A stretch of DNA of 64,000 bases from Malurus cyaneus samueli. Its lineage: Eukaryota > Chordata > Aves > Passeriformes > Maluridae. Location of the stretch: assembly GCA_009741485.1 (NCBI GenBank), contig CM019217.1:30373247-30437246 (forward strand), read 5' to 3'. Each line of letters starts with the position of its first letter. Within the stretch, counting starts at the first letter, position 1. The notes below the pieces were generated by a model that saw only the letters and a list, made by a program, of their open reading frames with translations, had not been told where the DNA came from and did not search any database. Positions 63,101 through 64,000 of this stretch are shown here, piece by piece. The position numbers were made by a program, and so were the translations under genes.

Positions 63101-64000
63101 CTCAGAAGGATTCCACCAAGCTAAGTAAAGTAATAGTAAGTATACCTTCCCTGCATAGTTTTTGTTGAAATAATGATAATCCACTTGCCATGGTTGGACT
63201 TTAATTTGTGATGTTATTATTCCATACTAACACTGAAACTATCTCCTCACAGGATAACAAGAAAATGTTTTTGTTTAGATTAATAAAAAAATCTGTTTGT
63301 TATGTGTTAGGATGTTGGTTTTGGATTCAACGTATTTAAAATATTTAAATATCCAAATATTTAAATATCTGATGTTCATTCCTTTGCTTTCTGAAACATA
63401 CTTATTTTCACTTATTTCTAACCTGCACATGCATTTATAGGATTTTGGTTATATATTTTAGGAAACAGCCTGAACTTTAACAATAACTCTGAAACAAACA
63501 TACAGTGGGTATTTGATAAATTTATATTACTTTATTACTGTGTGTTTTATAATGCATCTGCACTGATTTGAAGTTAATTTCATGTGAATTTAGACTTCTA
63601 AAGCCTGTCAGCCACTACACTGTAAGGATTTTTTTTTTCCTTAGTAATATATTTACTATTTTAACATTTGTTAAATTTTAGTGAACATAAAGTTCATTAA
63701 AATGCAAGTTTAAATTGCTTGTTGGTCACTGTGGTCGCCCTGCAAACAAACAACTGGATCTCTTCCCCATCCCCTCCCACTCTCCAGCTCGCCAAGTCCA
63801 GCTATGTGGCCTCCAAATATCTGTTGTTTTGTTCTACTTTCCTGATTAACGTAGATGTTCTTTTTCATATTTCTGTGGACTGAAAAGTTACGTCTATCAT
63901 TGGGAGACTATACTGCAGGTTTGTCTGCCTATTTGAGCTGTGCTTTTGTTTCTGAGGTGGAAGAGTGTAGGAATTTAAATGCTTTCAATTTTGGGTCTAG
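60101..64000. other. Unique AT-rich non-coding sequence
   Basis: No gene or recognisable mobile element to the end of the window. Near 63338-63368 the motif aaatatttaaatat occurs twice with a 3-base spacer, giving an AT-rich palindromic patch. Open frames up to 88 codons have no recognisable family. Confidence 0.55.

Overview
The window is non-coding vertebrate DNA, very probably from a songbird or other passerine. I found no protein-coding exon or functional RNA gene that I can defend. The open frames are short, spread over both strands, and either lie in AT-rich unique sequence or run through repeats. The lineage call rests on the repeats: CR1 LINE fragments, four solo LTRs of families I recognise from bird genomes, and at 49.3 kb a short element with a tRNA-Ile-like head and a CR1-like tail. 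That last design matches the passerine SINE known as TguSINE1. The sequence is AT-rich and CpG-poor, with one 10-base N gap at 49204-49213.

Layout. 1-23.1 kb: unique AT-rich sequence with homopolymers, several short tandem duplications (best at 10391-10506) and a CpG-containing block with CCAAT and CRE motifs near 21.6 kb. 23.1-23.7 kb: solo LTR, family A. 23.7-36.1 kb: mostly unique sequence with microsatellites, a nested palindrome at 33.3 kb and an old CR1-like scrap at 35.1 kb. 36.1-37.6 kb: a second family A solo LTR, a MIR-like relic, and a plus-strand CR1 that carries a foreign 64-bp insert. The insert has a near-identical copy at 39.7 kb. 40.8-41.7 kb: solo LTR, family B. 49.3 kb: tRNA-Ile/CR1 SINE. 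50.1-50.5 and 51.8-53.0 kb: two minus-strand CR1s, the longer one holding a dead reverse-transcriptase segment. 53.7-54.3 kb: a CpG-rich, probably young solo LTR (family C) with a long GA microsatellite. 54.3-64 kb: unique sequence with a 20-base G run at 60.1 kb.

Most recognisable retroelements (all four LTRs, two CR1s and the SINE) lie in minus orientation, and the long homopolymers on the plus strand are mainly T. This would fit a long intron of a plus-strand gene, but no exon supports it and an intergenic location is equally possible. I found no new biological system. The observations most worth a second look are the duplicated segment inside the CR1, the SINE, the young LTR with its minus-strand promoter, the nested palindrome and the CRE/CCAAT block.
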